From: PVC group bacterium
Lineage (GTDB): Bacteria > Verrucomicrobiota > Kiritimatiellia > SS1-B-03-39 > UBA6053
Direction: 5' to 3'
Assembly (NCBI GenBank): GCA_003565815.1
Contig: PXAS01000323.1
Location: forward strand, 1-25,785
Length of the DNA: 25,785 nucleotides
The notes beneath the pieces are model-generated. The model did not search any database. It had not been told where the DNA came from and saw only the letters and a program-made list of their open reading frames with translations. Positions within the stretch are counted from its first letter, which is position 1. Every line of letters starts with the position of its first letter. This document shows positions 6,719 through 15,104 of this stretch, piece after piece. The translations under genes were made by a program, and so were the position numbers.

Positions 6719-8815
6719 TTAGTCGTCGGACTTGAGTTTTTCGCGGCGTTTTTCCATCACATCCTTGGCGATGTTGTTGGGGGCGCCTTCATAGCGTTCG
6801 AATTCCATGGTGTAGGTGGCTTTGCCGGCGGTGAGCGAGCGCAGGGCCGTGGAATAGCCGAACATTTCCGCGAGGGGCACGAGGGAATTAACCACGTTGA
6901 CGTTGTCACGCGATTCCATGGTACCGATGATGCCGCGGCGGGAACTGAGGTCGCCGATGACGGAACCCTGGTATTCTTCCGGGGTTTCCACTTCGACTTT
7001 CATCAGGGGTTCGAGGATCTGCGGCGCCGCGCGGCGAATGGCGTCGCGCATGGCGTTGCGGGAGGCGATGCGGAAGGCCATGTCGCTGGAGTCCACGTCG
7101 TGGTACTTGCCGTCCCGCAGGTTTACCCGCACGCCCACCACGGGGAAGGCGGCCAGCGGACCTTCGTTCATCACGTCCTGACAGCCTTTGTCCACGGCGG
7201 GAATGTATTCGCTGGGGATATTGCCGCCCTTGATGAGGTTGACGAATTCATAGGTTTCCGTGGAGTTGGCCTCCATCGGCTCGATATCGCCCATGACCAC
7301 CGCGAACTGACCGGAACCGCCGGTCTGTTTTTTGTGGGTGTAGTTGAATTCGGTGACCTTGGTGATGGCTTCGCGGTAATTGACCTGCGGCGGTCCGACG
7401 ACCACGTTGGCCTTGTATTCGCGTTTGATGCGCTCGATGTAAATTTCGAGGTGCAGTTCCCCCATCCCGGAGATGATGGTTTCGCCGGATTCCTCGTCGG
7501 TGTGCACGCGGAAGGTGGGGTCTTCTTTCATGAAGCGCTGCAACGCCTTGGACATTTTGTCGTAATCGTTGCTGTCGGGGCAGGACACGGAGAAGGAAAT
7601 CACCGGCTCGGGGACGAACATGGATTCGCAGGTGACCTCGATGTTTTCATCGCAGAAGGTGTCACCGGAGGCACAATCGATGCCGACCATGGCCACGATG
7701 TCGCCCGCGTAGGCTTCGTCAATGTTTTCGCGGTCGTTGGAGTGCATCCGGATCAGACGGCCCAGACGCACCTTTTTCCCGGTACGGGTGTTGATGATGG
7801 TCATGCCCTTTTTCAGGGTGCCCTGATAAATTCGGGTATAGGTCAACTGGCCGAAGGTTTCGTCGGTGATTTTGAAGGCCATGCAAACCAAGGGTTTTTC
7901 GGGCTCGCTGATGAGTTCGACGGTTTCGTCCTCGTTGTCCACCCGCTTGGCCCGGTTGGTGATTTCCTTGGGGTTGGGCAGGTACCGGATGATGGCGTCG
8001 AGCAACGGCTGCACCCCTTTGTTTTTGAAGGCGGTGCCCATGTACACGGGGACGAGTTCGTTGGCCCACACGCCCTGTTTTACGGCGTTGTGGAATTGTT
8101 CGGCTTCCGGTTCTTCGCCTTCGAGGAGTGTTTCCATGATGGCATCGTCAAACATGGAAACGGCTTCGAGCATTTCCATGCGTTTTTCTTCGACTTCATC
8201 CACCAGGTCGGCGGGGATTTCGTCGGTTTCCTCGACGATTTCACCTTGGTCGCCTTTGAAATAGATGGCTTTGCGGGTGAAAAGATCCACGGCGCCGAGG
8301 TGATTGCCTTCCAACCCGATGGGCACTTCGAAGGCCACGGCGTTGAGGTGCAGTTTCTCGCGCAGGTCTTTGATGACCTTGGTGGGGTTGGAGCCGGTGC
8401 GGTCGAGTTTGTTGATGAAGGCCAGCCGCGGCACTTTGTAGCGCTTCATTTGGCGGTCCACGGTAATGGACTGCGACTGAACGCCGGCCACGCCGCAGAG
8501 CACCAGGATGGCGCCGTCGAGCACGCGCAAGGACCGCTCCACTTCCACGGTGAAGTCCACGTGCCCGGGGGTGTCGATCAAATTGATTTTGTAGTCTTTC
8601 CAGGCGACGGTGGTGGCCGCGGAGGTGATGGTGATGCCTTTTTCCTTCTCAAGTTCCATGTGGTCCATGGTGGCGCCGTCACCGCCGCCGCGGACTTCTT
8701 CGATCTTGTGAATGCGGCCGCTGTAAAAGAGGATGCGTTCGGAAAGGGTGGTTTTGCCGCTGTCAATGTGCGCGGAAATCCCGATGTTACGTGTTTTGAG
8801 GAGTTCGTTCTTCAT
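6719..8815 (-). CDS. fusA: Translation elongation factor G, mitochondrial-EFG1-like (spd type)
   Basis: EF-G is the GTPase that drives tRNA-mRNA translocation on the ribosome. The 698-aa length is normal. G motifs are AHIDSGKT (15-22), GITITSAAT (60-68), DTPGH (81-85, catalytic His85) and NKLD (135-138). The G1 motif AHIDSGKT (not AHIDAGKT), the SGRIHKIEEV segment and a MDHMELEKEKGITI switch I (not the usual MDWMEQEQERGITI) resemble mitochondrial EFG1 and the spirochaete/planctomycete/delta 'spdEFG1' group. By analogy with those bacteria, a second EF-G paralogue is likely elsewhere. Domains II-V follow without interruption. The gene stands alone, not in a str operon with rpsL, rpsG and tuf. 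No purine-rich ribosome-binding site precedes the ATG; the leader is pyrimidine-rich instead. Confidence 0.95.
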   Translation of the reverse strand: MKNELLKTRNIGISAHIDSGKTTLSERILFYSGRIHKIEEVRGGGDGATMDHMELEKEKGITITSAATTVAWKDYKINLIDTPGHVDFTVEVERSLRVLDGAILVLCGVAGVQSQSITVDRQMKRYKVPRLAFINKLDRTGSNPTKVIKDLREKLHLNAVAFEVPIGLEGNHLGAVDLFTRKAIYFKGDQGEIVEETDEIPADLVDEVEEKRMEMLEAVSMFDDAIMETLLEGEEPEAEQFHNAVKQGVWANELVPVYMGTAFKNKGVQPLLDAIIRYLPNPKEITNRAKRVDNEDETVELISEPEKPLVCMAFKITDETFGQLTYTRIYQGTLKKGMTIINTRTGKKVRLGRLIRMHSNDRENIDEAYAGDIVAMVGIDCASGDTFCDENIEVTCESMFVPEPVISFSVSCPDSNDYDKMSKALQRFMKEDPTFRVHTDEESGETIISGMGELHLEIYIERIKREYKANVVVGPPQVNYREAITKVTEFNYTHKKQTGGSGQFAVVMGDIEPMEANSTETYEFVNLIKGGNIPSEYIPAVDKGCQDVMNEGPLAAFPVVGVRVNLRDGKYHDVDSSDMAFRIASRNAMRDAIRRAAPQILEPLMKVEVETPEEYQGSVIGDLSSRRGIIGTMESRDNVNVVNSLVPLAEMFGYSTALRSLTAGKATYTMEFERYEGAPNNIAKDVMEKRREKLKSDD

Positions 8816-8938
8816 AATATTAAGGAGTGATCCATAGTGGTTCAGGGAGGTGTTCTGGGAGGTTCAAAAATTGCTTCGATGCCAAGGGGATCCCGCAGGG
8901 TTGTCGGGGGATCTCCCGGGAAGCGCGTCTCTATGAAG

Positions 8939-8961
8939 AAAAAAGTAGGCTTTGACAAGCC
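8939..8961 (-). terminator. Rho-independent terminator of the nucleoside-salvage operon
   Basis: On the minus strand a GGCTT/AAGCC stem with a 4-nt loop (8948-8961) is followed by TAC and six T (complement of 8939-8944). It begins about 10 nt after the PNP stop. Confidence 0.65.
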
Positions 8962-8971
8962 GGAAGTCCGG

Positions 8972-9814
8972 TCAATCCCGGTTTTCGCTTCCCGAAATCC
9001 AGGATTGGAGCAATTTTTGCATGCGGGGCATGGCCAAGGTGGCGGTTTCGGTGACCTCGTCGTGGGTCAGGGGCTGGTCGAGAATGCCGGCCGCGAAATT
9101 GGTCATGCAGGAGAGTCCACCCACCCGAATGCCGGCGGCGGAGGCGAGCATGGCTTCGGGCACGGTGGACATGCCCACGGCATCGGCGCCGAGCAATCGG
9201 CAGGCCCGCACTTCCGCCGGGGTTTCGTAAACCGGCCCCCGCGTGGCCAAATATACACCTTCGCGCAGGGCGACGCCACTTTCCGCGGACGCGGCCCGCA
9301 ACCGCGCCAGGGCCCGGGGATGGTAGACGTTGCTTTGGTCGGGAAAACGCGGCCCCCAGACCTCGCGGTGGGGTCCCACCAGGGGATTGTCCCCCATGTG
9401 GTTGATGTGGTCGGTGATGAGCATGAGGTCCCCCGGGGAAAAGTCCGGGTGAATGGCGCCGGCGCTGTTGGTCAACAACAGGTTGCCAACGCCCATTTTC
9501 AGGCACAGAAAAACGGGGAGCGCCACCGGGGTCCATCCTTCGCCTTCGTAAAAATGCCTGCGACCCTGGAAAACCAGCAGGTCTTTTCCGCCATGGCGGG
9601 CGTGACAAAGGGTCCCGGCATGGCCGACCACCCCGGGGGCGCCGAGGTGGGGAATGTCGGCATACGAGAAGCGGTCCACGACTTCGATCACATCCAGCAC
9701 ACTGCTCCAGCCGGAACCGCAAATGACGGCGGCGTCGGGTTGCAGGTCCGGCCATTTCCCACGGACATGGGCGGCGGCGGCTTCAAGCTTTTTCAAGTCG
9801 ATGGCGGTGGTCAT
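8972..9814 (-). CDS. punA: Purine nucleoside phosphorylase (trimeric, inosine/guanosine type)
   Basis: This 280-aa cytoplasmic enzyme splits purine ribo- or deoxyribonucleosides with phosphate into base and (deoxy)ribose-1-phosphate. Family motifs in order are ICGSGW (31-36, phosphate Ser34), QGRRHFYEG (83-91, phosphate-binding Arg and His), TNSAGAI (115-121), GPVYETPAE (193-201, active-site Glu197 in YETPAE), AVGMSTVPE (212-220, Met215) and CMTNFAAG (236-243, base-contacting Asn239). An Asn at 239 fits 6-oxopurine preference. The length and motifs match the trimeric class, not the hexameric DeoD class. The ATG overlaps the upstream pyrimidine-nucleoside phosphorylase stop as ATGA, and a terminator follows, so the two form a compact salvage operon. 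Confidence 0.93.
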   Translation of the reverse strand: MTTAIDLKKLEAAAAHVRGKWPDLQPDAAVICGSGWSSVLDVIEVVDRFSYADIPHLGAPGVVGHAGTLCHARHGGKDLLVFQGRRHFYEGEGWTPVALPVFLCLKMGVGNLLLTNSAGAIHPDFSPGDLMLITDHINHMGDNPLVGPHREVWGPRFPDQSNVYHPRALARLRAASAESGVALREGVYLATRGPVYETPAEVRACRLLGADAVGMSTVPEAMLASAAGIRVGGLSCMTNFAAGILDQPLTHDEVTETATLAMPRMQKLLQSWISGSENRD

Positions 9815-11124
9815 AGGGGCATCATCCGGTTGTAAATCAAGACGGGGGGCTCGGGTTTTTTGTCGGCGATTTGAATGGCGTCCCGCATGAGTTCACGGGC
9901 CTGCCCGATGCGCTTGTCGTCATTTCCATGGAGGATGTAGAGCGCTTGGCCTTTTTCAATGGACTGGCCGGGGGTGACCAAATCGGAAAGGCCCACCGCG
10001 TGGTCGATGCCGTCCTCGGCGCGGGTGCGTCCGCCGCCGAGCACCAACACCGCCCGGCCCACGGCATCGGCATTCACGTCGGTGACGTAACCGCTTTCGG
10101 GCGACGGGGCGGGAAGGGTTTGCCCCGCCGCCGCCAATTCCCTGGGATGATCGCAAACCGCGGGATCTCCACCCTGCGCGGCCACCATCTGTCGGAACAC
10201 TTCCAGGGCTTTGCCGGATCCGAGGGCGTCTTCCAAGGTTTCGCGGGCGCTTTCCCAATCCGGCGACTTGCCGCACAGCAGCAGCATGGCCGCGGTCAGC
10301 TCCCGGGTGACCTCCCACAGCGGTCCCCGCACCTTGCCCCGCAGACATTCGATGCTTTCGCGGACTTCCAGGGCGTTGCCGATGCAATGCCCCAGGGGAA
10401 TGTCCATGTTCGTGAGCAGGGCGCCCACGGATTTGCCCATGGTGTCCCCCACGCGCACCATGTTTTTCGCGAGGGATTCGGCGTCCTCACGGGTTTTCAT
10501 GAAGGCCCCGCGCCCCGTTTTCACGTCCAGAACCAGGGCGTCCAGCCCTTCGGCCATTTTTTTACACATGATGGAGGCGGTGATGAGGGGGATGGAGGGG
10601 ACGGTGCCCGTGACATCGCGCAGGGCGTACAATTTTTTGTCCGCGGGCGCCAGGGTGGCGGTTTGGCCGATGATGGAACAGCCCACCTCATCCACGACCT
10701 TGAGAAATTCCTTTTCCGACAAGTCGGTGCGGTATCCGGGAATGGACTCCAGTTTGTCGAGGGTGCCCCCGGTGATTCCCAGGCCGCGCCCGGAAATCAT
10801 GGGGACGGCCAAGCCGCAGGCCGCCGCAAGGGGCGCGAGGATCAGGCTGACCTTGTCGCCAATGCCGCCGGTGCTGTGTTTGTCGCATACCGGACGGGAG
10901 AGGCCGGAAGTGTCCAGCAATTTCCCGCTGTGCATCATGGCTTCGGTGAGGGCCGCGGTTTCCTCGAAACTCATGCCGTTGAGGTAAATGGCCATGGCCA
11001 GGGCCGCCATCTGGTAATCGGGGATTTCCCCGGCATGATATCCTTGGATGAAATCGCCGATTTCATCGGCGGACAAAGCCTGTCCGTCCCGTTTTTTTTC
11101 AATAATCCATTGGGGCACGCGCAT
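9811..11124 (-). CDS. Thymidine/pyrimidine-nucleoside phosphorylase
   Basis: This 437-aa enzyme phosphorolyses thymidine (and perhaps uridine) to base and (deoxy)ribose-1-phosphate. The signature KHSTGGIGDKVS (82-93) is complete, followed by SGRGLGITGGTLDKLE (111-126) and the substrate-binding residues R169, S184 and K188, which correspond to R171, S186 and K190 of E. coli DeoA. The C-terminal alpha/beta domain is present. DeoA and Pdp cannot be told apart by eye. The start is placed at 11124 (MRVPQW). A frame reaching 11187 adds 21 unconserved residues and would contain the predicted promoter. No ribosome-binding site precedes 11124, consistent with a leaderless transcript. The gene is translationally coupled to PNP. 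Confidence 0.92.
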   Translation of the reverse strand: MRVPQWIIEKKRDGQALSADEIGDFIQGYHAGEIPDYQMAALAMAIYLNGMSFEETAALTEAMMHSGKLLDTSGLSRPVCDKHSTGGIGDKVSLILAPLAAACGLAVPMISGRGLGITGGTLDKLESIPGYRTDLSEKEFLKVVDEVGCSIIGQTATLAPADKKLYALRDVTGTVPSIPLITASIMCKKMAEGLDALVLDVKTGRGAFMKTREDAESLAKNMVRVGDTMGKSVGALLTNMDIPLGHCIGNALEVRESIECLRGKVRGPLWEVTRELTAAMLLLCGKSPDWESARETLEDALGSGKALEVFRQMVAAQGGDPAVCDHPRELAAAGQTLPAPSPESGYVTDVNADAVGRAVLVLGGGRTRAEDGIDHAVGLSDLVTPGQSIEKGQALYILHGNDDKRIGQARELMRDAIQIADKKPEPPVLIYNRMMPL

Positions 11125-11131
11125 GGAAACA

Positions 11132-11160
11132 GACTTAGGTGCAAAGGCAGGGCCTGTCAA
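11132..11160 (-). promoter_or_regulatory. Promoter of the nucleoside-salvage operon, likely leaderless
   Basis: On the minus strand a perfect TTGACA (11155-11160), a 17-nt spacer and TAAGTC (11132-11137) are followed by 7 nt and the ATG at 11124. Transcription should begin about one base before the start codon. Confidence 0.6.
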
Positions 11161-11224
11161 GCCATACGGGTTTTTGCCCATGCCCAAAGTCGAAATGCAC
11201 CTTGACCGTTCGGGGAAGGGGACG

Positions 11225-11977
11225 CTACAGTAGATTCATATCAGAAAATCCTCGGCCCTTCCCGTGCGTTCCCCGCACCAAGCGAAACATCTCTTTGGAA
11301 AGTCGTTCCATGTGCTTGAGATCGGGATAGCGGGCTTCGAGGGCTTTGAAGTCAGGATGGTGAATGCGGTTGCGTCCTTCCGCGTCCCGACGGGGCGGGC
11401 TGGCGGCGTGGCACAGTTCGTGATACACGAGATACCGCAGGAATTCGGGCGGAACGCGGGGATCGTCCAGCCCGGGATGAATCCGGATCAGCTTTCGGGC
11501 AACGTCCCAGACGCCGAACTGCACGGTGGCGCTTTTGCGGCCCCGCCGACGTTGCGGACGTTGTTGTCCCCAAGTGATTCTTGCCTCGATTTTCCCCTGA
11601 AAAAAGGTTTGGTTCACTTCATCGAGTATGGGTTGCAGGTCCACGTGCCTGCCCCGGGTTCGCACGCGGACGGGAGCGGGGGCATGGGCGGCCTCGGCGG
11701 GAATGGTGCGGGCAAAGGCGGCCACCCGGGACCAGGCGTCGGTTCGGTTTCCGGACACAACCGCCTCCAAATCCCGCAAGAGGGGGTCGGGCGCTTGCTC
11801 GAATCCATGGTGGATGCGAAGGGTGACCTGTCCCCCGGCTTTTTTGCCCACTCGGATCATGGATCGACGGTTTTCGGTGACGGTAATGTCCACGGCTTGA
11901 CCGTGTTTTTGGAACATGTCCACACACCAGCGGGACAGGCGTGGGGTCTCCCGGGGAAATCTACTGGAGTTGCTCAT
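11225..11977 (-). CDS. SprT-like zinc metalloprotein
   Basis: This 250-aa protein has a C-terminal SprT-like zincin domain with HELCH (186-190) and a third ligand in HPDF (His207), the pattern HExxH...HxxxF. Residues about 30-75 (TVTENRRSMIRVG, RIHHGFEQAPD) resemble the N-terminal part of SprT-like proteins annotated in planctomycetes and related bacteria. Eukaryotic Spartan-type relatives cleave DNA-protein crosslinks; in bacteria the role is mostly unknown, so activity is inferred only from the motif. A basic stretch (138-148, QQRPQRRRGRK) could contact nucleic acid. It overlaps the upstream epimerase gene by 17 nt and is last in its operon. No signal peptide is visible, so it is probably cytoplasmic. 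Confidence 0.78.
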   Translation of the reverse strand: MSNSSRFPRETPRLSRWCVDMFQKHGQAVDITVTENRRSMIRVGKKAGGQVTLRIHHGFEQAPDPLLRDLEAVVSGNRTDAWSRVAAFARTIPAEAAHAPAPVRVRTRGRHVDLQPILDEVNQTFFQGKIEARITWGQQRPQRRRGRKSATVQFGVWDVARKLIRIHPGLDDPRVPPEFLRYLVYHELCHAASPPRRDAEGRNRIHHPDFKALEARYPDLKHMERLSKEMFRLVRGTHGKGRGFSDMNLL

Positions 11978-12878
11978 CCAAAATATCCCGCAAAGACTGT
12001 TCGAGGGGGATTTGCGGGGTCCATCCGCAGGTTTCGCGGATTTTTTCGGTACTCAGCAAGGGGCTGGCATCGGTGGGCCGAAAGAGTGCGGGATCGATTT
12101 CGGTCTCGGGGGTGATGCCACTGCAGGTGGAAAATCCTTCCAGGAGGGCACGAATGGGAAGCAGGGTGCTGGAGGATAAATTGTAGGCCTCGCCGGGTTC
12201 GCCGCGCTCCACGAGCAGCCGGTACCCGCGGACGATGTCGCGCACGTCGGTGAAATCGCGCTGGCTGTCGAGGTTGCCGGTTTTCATTTTCGCGGGGGCG
12301 CCGCGCACGAATTCGGCGAATTGGCGGGCAAAGGCGGCGGCCACGAAACGGGGGTGCTGGCCGGGGCCGATGTGGTTCCACGGGCGGGCGGTCATGACTT
12401 GCAGGTCCAGTTGATCTGCAAAGGCCAGGGAGGCTTCGTCGGCGGCCTGTTTGGTAATGCCGTACAAGGTGGTGGGGGTGAGCGGATGTTTCTCGGTGAC
12501 CAAATCGCCGGAGGGGGCCTGTCCATAAACTTCGGCGCTGGTTACGATCACAATGCGGGCTTGGGGGCGGTGACGTCGGAAGGCCTCCAATAGCCGCACG
12601 GTGCCGGTGACGTTAAGGTCGTTGGCGGTCACGGGATCTTCGCGGCAAAAGGGAATATGGGCCTGCCCGGCCAGGTGCAAACAGGTGTCGGGCTTGAGCT
12701 GGTCCACCAAAAACCGGATGATTTCGTAATGCAGCAAGTTGAACGGCACCTGATGGTCGTGCCCGGGGGTGCCGCTGGGGCCAAGCCCTTCGAACACTTC
12801 ATAGCCGTGTTCCCTGAATTCGCGCACGGCGTGTTTGCCGACAAATCCGTTGGCGCCGGTGATGAGGATGCGGGGCAT
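11961..12878 (-). CDS. NAD-dependent epimerase/dehydratase, GDP-4-keto-6-deoxymannose reductase-like
   Basis: This 305-aa extended short-chain dehydrogenase has a Rossmann glycine motif TGANGFVG (7-14), active-site Ser in TSAEVYG (113-119), the YxxxK pair Y139/K143 (LYGITK), and RPWNHIGPGQ (165-174). The last motif closely resembles RPFNHTGPGQ of RMD reductases, which make GDP-D-rhamnose, so a nucleotide-sugar reductase or epimerase role in surface glycan synthesis is likely. The exact substrate cannot be read from the sequence. It starts 3 nt after the TIM-barrel gene stop. No GDP-mannose 4,6-dehydratase (gmd), the usual partner, is in the window. Confidence 0.82.
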   Translation of the reverse strand: MPRILITGANGFVGKHAVREFREHGYEVFEGLGPSGTPGHDHQVPFNLLHYEIIRFLVDQLKPDTCLHLAGQAHIPFCREDPVTANDLNVTGTVRLLEAFRRHRPQARIVIVTSAEVYGQAPSGDLVTEKHPLTPTTLYGITKQAADEASLAFADQLDLQVMTARPWNHIGPGQHPRFVAAAFARQFAEFVRGAPAKMKTGNLDSQRDFTDVRDIVRGYRLLVERGEPGEAYNLSSSTLLPIRALLEGFSTCSGITPETEIDPALFRPTDASPLLSTEKIRETCGWTPQIPLEQSLRDILDEQLQ

Positions 12879-12881
12879 GGG

Positions 12882-13877
12882 TTACAGGTCCAATCCGGGT
12901 GGGGGTGTCAGAGGATTTTCGGGGGGGGCGTCGCTTGCTTCGGGAATTTCCGGCTCGGGGCCGTCGTCCCACCAGTGTTTCACCCAGGCCAGCCCTTGGG
13001 CGACCTGATCGGGGGTGGCGCGCGAGGAGGGTTCGAGCACCAGGGGGATGTCCAGTTCCGACCAGGGTTTGAAGCGGGCGAGGCCGAGTTCGCCCTCGGG
13101 GGGCATGACGTGGTCGTTGAGCTGGCGGGCCACGTCGTGAATGTGCATGCCGCCGAGGGCGGGGGTCAGGGTTTCCAGCCAGCGCATGTGGTTGATCAGC
13201 CCCAGGTTTTCCCGGATTTGTCCGTGGCCGAGATCGTGCCAATATTTGAGGCGCGGACTGGGAAAGCGCCGCAAAAGGATGTCCATTTCGCCTTCGTGGG
13301 GCATGGCTTCGTAGGTGGGCAGGTTTTCCAGACCGAGATTCACCCCCAATTCCTCGGCTACGGGCAACAGCGCCTCCATGGCGCGGCACAATTGATCGAA
13401 ATGCTTGGGCGCCCGCTTTTCCCGCTGCTTCAGCAGCTTCATGTAAAAGCGGTCGAAGCGGGGGGAGTTTTTTTGGTTGAAGTGAATCAAATCCATGAGA
13501 TCCCGGGTGCCGACCCGCCTCAGATTGACGTACCCGCAGTGAATGACCACGATTTTGGCACCGATTTCGGCGGCATACTGCATGGTGCGGAGGGTGTGCT
13601 GAACGGCCAACTCGTGATTGCGCCGGTTCAAATCGCAAAAGGTCCAGATCTCGGGATGGCCCCGGGAGGCGCCCATGGGCACGGGACAATAGTTGTGAAC
13701 GCTGTTGATGGTGACCGCGCCTTCGTCGCGCATGGCCTGTATGCCCGGAAGCAGATCCACCCGGGTGTCGTAACCGAGTTCAAGATGGGTGATGCCGATC
13801 TTGAGGATTTCCTCGATCATCTTTTCGCCGGTTTCATGACGCCCGGCGTTCCAACGGGTGGTAATCGCAATGTCCAT
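12882..13877 (-). CDS. Xylose-isomerase-like TIM-barrel protein (sugar phosphate isomerase/epimerase family)
   Basis: This 331-aa protein belongs to the AP-endonuclease-2/xylose isomerase TIM-barrel superfamily. Likely metal-site residues are Glu184 (GLENLP), His214/Asp215/His218 (KYWHDLGHG), His245/His247 (GMHIHDV) and Glu282 (LVLEPSS); His61 and His113 may also line the site. Members include isomerases, epimerases, IolE/IolI dehydratases, 3-dehydroshikimate dehydratases and endonuclease IV, so the substrate is open. It lies 7 nt after the DAHP synthase stop, so a link to shikimate intermediates is possible but unproven. The C-terminal 25 residues are Pro/Glu-rich and probably disordered. 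Confidence 0.75.
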   Translation of the reverse strand: MDIAITTRWNAGRHETGEKMIEEILKIGITHLELGYDTRVDLLPGIQAMRDEGAVTINSVHNYCPVPMGASRGHPEIWTFCDLNRRNHELAVQHTLRTMQYAAEIGAKIVVIHCGYVNLRRVGTRDLMDLIHFNQKNSPRFDRFYMKLLKQREKRAPKHFDQLCRAMEALLPVAEELGVNLGLENLPTYEAMPHEGEMDILLRRFPSPRLKYWHDLGHGQIRENLGLINHMRWLETLTPALGGMHIHDVARQLNDHVMPPEGELGLARFKPWSELDIPLVLEPSSRATPDQVAQGLAWVKHWWDDGPEPEIPEASDAPPENPLTPPPGLDL

Positions 13878-13884
13878 GACGGAT

Positions 13885-14931
13885 TTATTTGAGCATTTGG
13901 TGGGATTCGCGGATCAGGGCCTCGGTCGTTTCCCAATCCATGCAGGCGTCGGTGATGGACTGGCCATAGATGAGTTGTTCCAGGGGTTGGGGAAATTTCT
14001 GTGCGCCGGCGACGAGATTGCCTTCCAGCATGGCGCCAATCAATTGGGTGTCACCGGAGGCGCGTTGGCGGAGGATGTCGCGAAAGACCTCCAGCATGCG
14101 TTCGTGGTCTTTCCCGCAATTCGCGTGGGAGGCGTCGATCATCACCGGGGTGGGCAGGCCGTGCAGGGCGAGGGCTTCGCGGGTGCGGGACACATCGGCC
14201 TGGCTGTAATTGGGCGTCACGCCGCCGCGCAGGATGATGTGGCAGTCGGGATTGCCGCGGGTGGTCACGGCGCTGGCCCGCCCCTGCTTGTCCACGCCCA
14301 AGAACGTTTGCGCCCGGGTGGCGGCGCGAATGGCGTTGATGGCGGGCTGAATGTCCCCGTGGGTGTCGTTCTTGAACCCCAGGGGCATGGACAGCCCGGA
14401 AGCCATCTGCCTGTGGGTCTGCGACTCGCTGGTGCGGGCGCCAATGGCGGACCAGCAGATGAGGTCGGCGATGTACTGGGGGGTGATGGGATCGAGGAGT
14501 TCCGTGGCCGTGGGCAGTCCGAAATCGATCACGTCCCGCAACAAATGCCGGGCCAGTCGCAGGCCGGTGGGGATGTCGTGGGTGCCGTCCAAATGCGGGT
14601 CCATGATCAGGCCCTTCCAGCCCACGGTGGTGCGGGGTTTTTCAAAATACACGCGCATGACCACGTAAATGCGGTCGCGAACTTCCTCGGCCAATTTGGC
14701 CAAACGGGCGGCGTATTCGCGGCACGCCTCGGGATCGTGAATGGAGCAGGGTCCCACGATGAGGAGAAAACGGTTGTCTTCGCCGAAAATGATGTTGTGG
14801 ATTTCATCGCGGCATTTGGCCACGAAATCCGCTTGTGCGGGACTGCGCGGCACGGCCGCGCACATATCGTCCGGCGTGGGCAGGGCTTCGGTTTGGACCA
14901 CATGCAGGTCCGACACTTCTCTGGGGGTCAT
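13885..14931 (-). CDS. aroG: 3-deoxy-7-phosphoheptulonate (DAHP) synthase, class I
   Basis: This enzyme condenses phosphoenolpyruvate with erythrose 4-phosphate, the first step of the shikimate pathway. It is an AroF/G/H-type (class I-alpha) protein of 348 aa, near the 350 aa of E. coli AroG. Motifs include VGPCSIHD, MRVYFEKPRTTVGWKG, DGTHDIPTGL, GARTSESQTHR, FKNDTHGD, RGNPDCHIILRGG and DASHANCGKDH. The last carries metal-binding His and neighbouring residues. The ATG at 14931 is chosen, but an in-frame GTG at 14943 (352 aa) is equally possible, and a TATTAT element just upstream could make that GTG leaderless. Neither start has a good ribosome-binding site. It is first in a four-gene operon. 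Which amino acid, if any, feeds back on it cannot be read here. Confidence 0.93.
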   Translation of the reverse strand: MTPREVSDLHVVQTEALPTPDDMCAAVPRSPAQADFVAKCRDEIHNIIFGEDNRFLLIVGPCSIHDPEACREYAARLAKLAEEVRDRIYVVMRVYFEKPRTTVGWKGLIMDPHLDGTHDIPTGLRLARHLLRDVIDFGLPTATELLDPITPQYIADLICWSAIGARTSESQTHRQMASGLSMPLGFKNDTHGDIQPAINAIRAATRAQTFLGVDKQGRASAVTTRGNPDCHIILRGGVTPNYSQADVSRTREALALHGLPTPVMIDASHANCGKDHERMLEVFRDILRQRASGDTQLIGAMLEGNLVAGAQKFPQPLEQLIYGQSITDACMDWETTEALIRESHQMLK

Positions 14932-14948
14932 GGAAATCGACACGGTTG

Positions 14949-14954
14949 ATAATA
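14949..14954 (-). promoter_or_regulatory. -10-like element of the aroG operon
   Basis: TATTAT on the minus strand lies 5 nt before the GTG at 14943 and 17 nt before the ATG at 14931. The -35 position is poor (CCATTC). Confidence 0.35.
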
Positions 14955-15092
14955 TGGGTTGAAAGTCGTTGGAATGGCCTTTCCCATAACGAAAGTCGCG
15001 CGAAAAGCAAACTTTTCATCGGATGGCTTTGCCGAAGGACCCGGGGGATGTGTGAAAAACGTTTCCCGCGTGGAATTTTGAGAAAAGATGTG

Positions 15093-15098
15093 TATGTT
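15093..15098 (+). promoter_or_regulatory. -10-like element of the HAD-fold gene
   Basis: TATGTT lies exactly 6 nt before the ATG at 15105. The -35 region at 15070-15075 (GTGGAA) is weak. It may mark a leaderless start. Confidence 0.3.
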
Positions 15099-15104
15099 TT
15101 CCCC

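Noticed and set aside
6626..8830. 734-aa plus-strand open frame antisense to fusA
   Set aside because: It mirrors fusA, whose G-domain motifs are unmistakable; the frame is a by-product of G/C-rich third codon positions and its sequence is His/Gly/Phe-rich without a domain.
8837..9835. 332-aa plus-strand frame with TAAGGAG upstream
   Set aside because: The site looks good, but the product is antisense to purine nucleoside phosphorylase and shows no family motif. The AAGGAG is the complement of the fusA leader tract.
11125..11187. Extra 21 N-terminal residues of pyrimidine-nucleoside phosphorylase
   Set aside because: They are not family-conserved, and the strong TTGACA/TAAGTC promoter sits inside this stretch.
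14835..15104. N-terminal extension of the HAD-fold protein to 14835
   Set aside because: The extra 90 residues are antisense to the start of aroG and carry no HAD motif.
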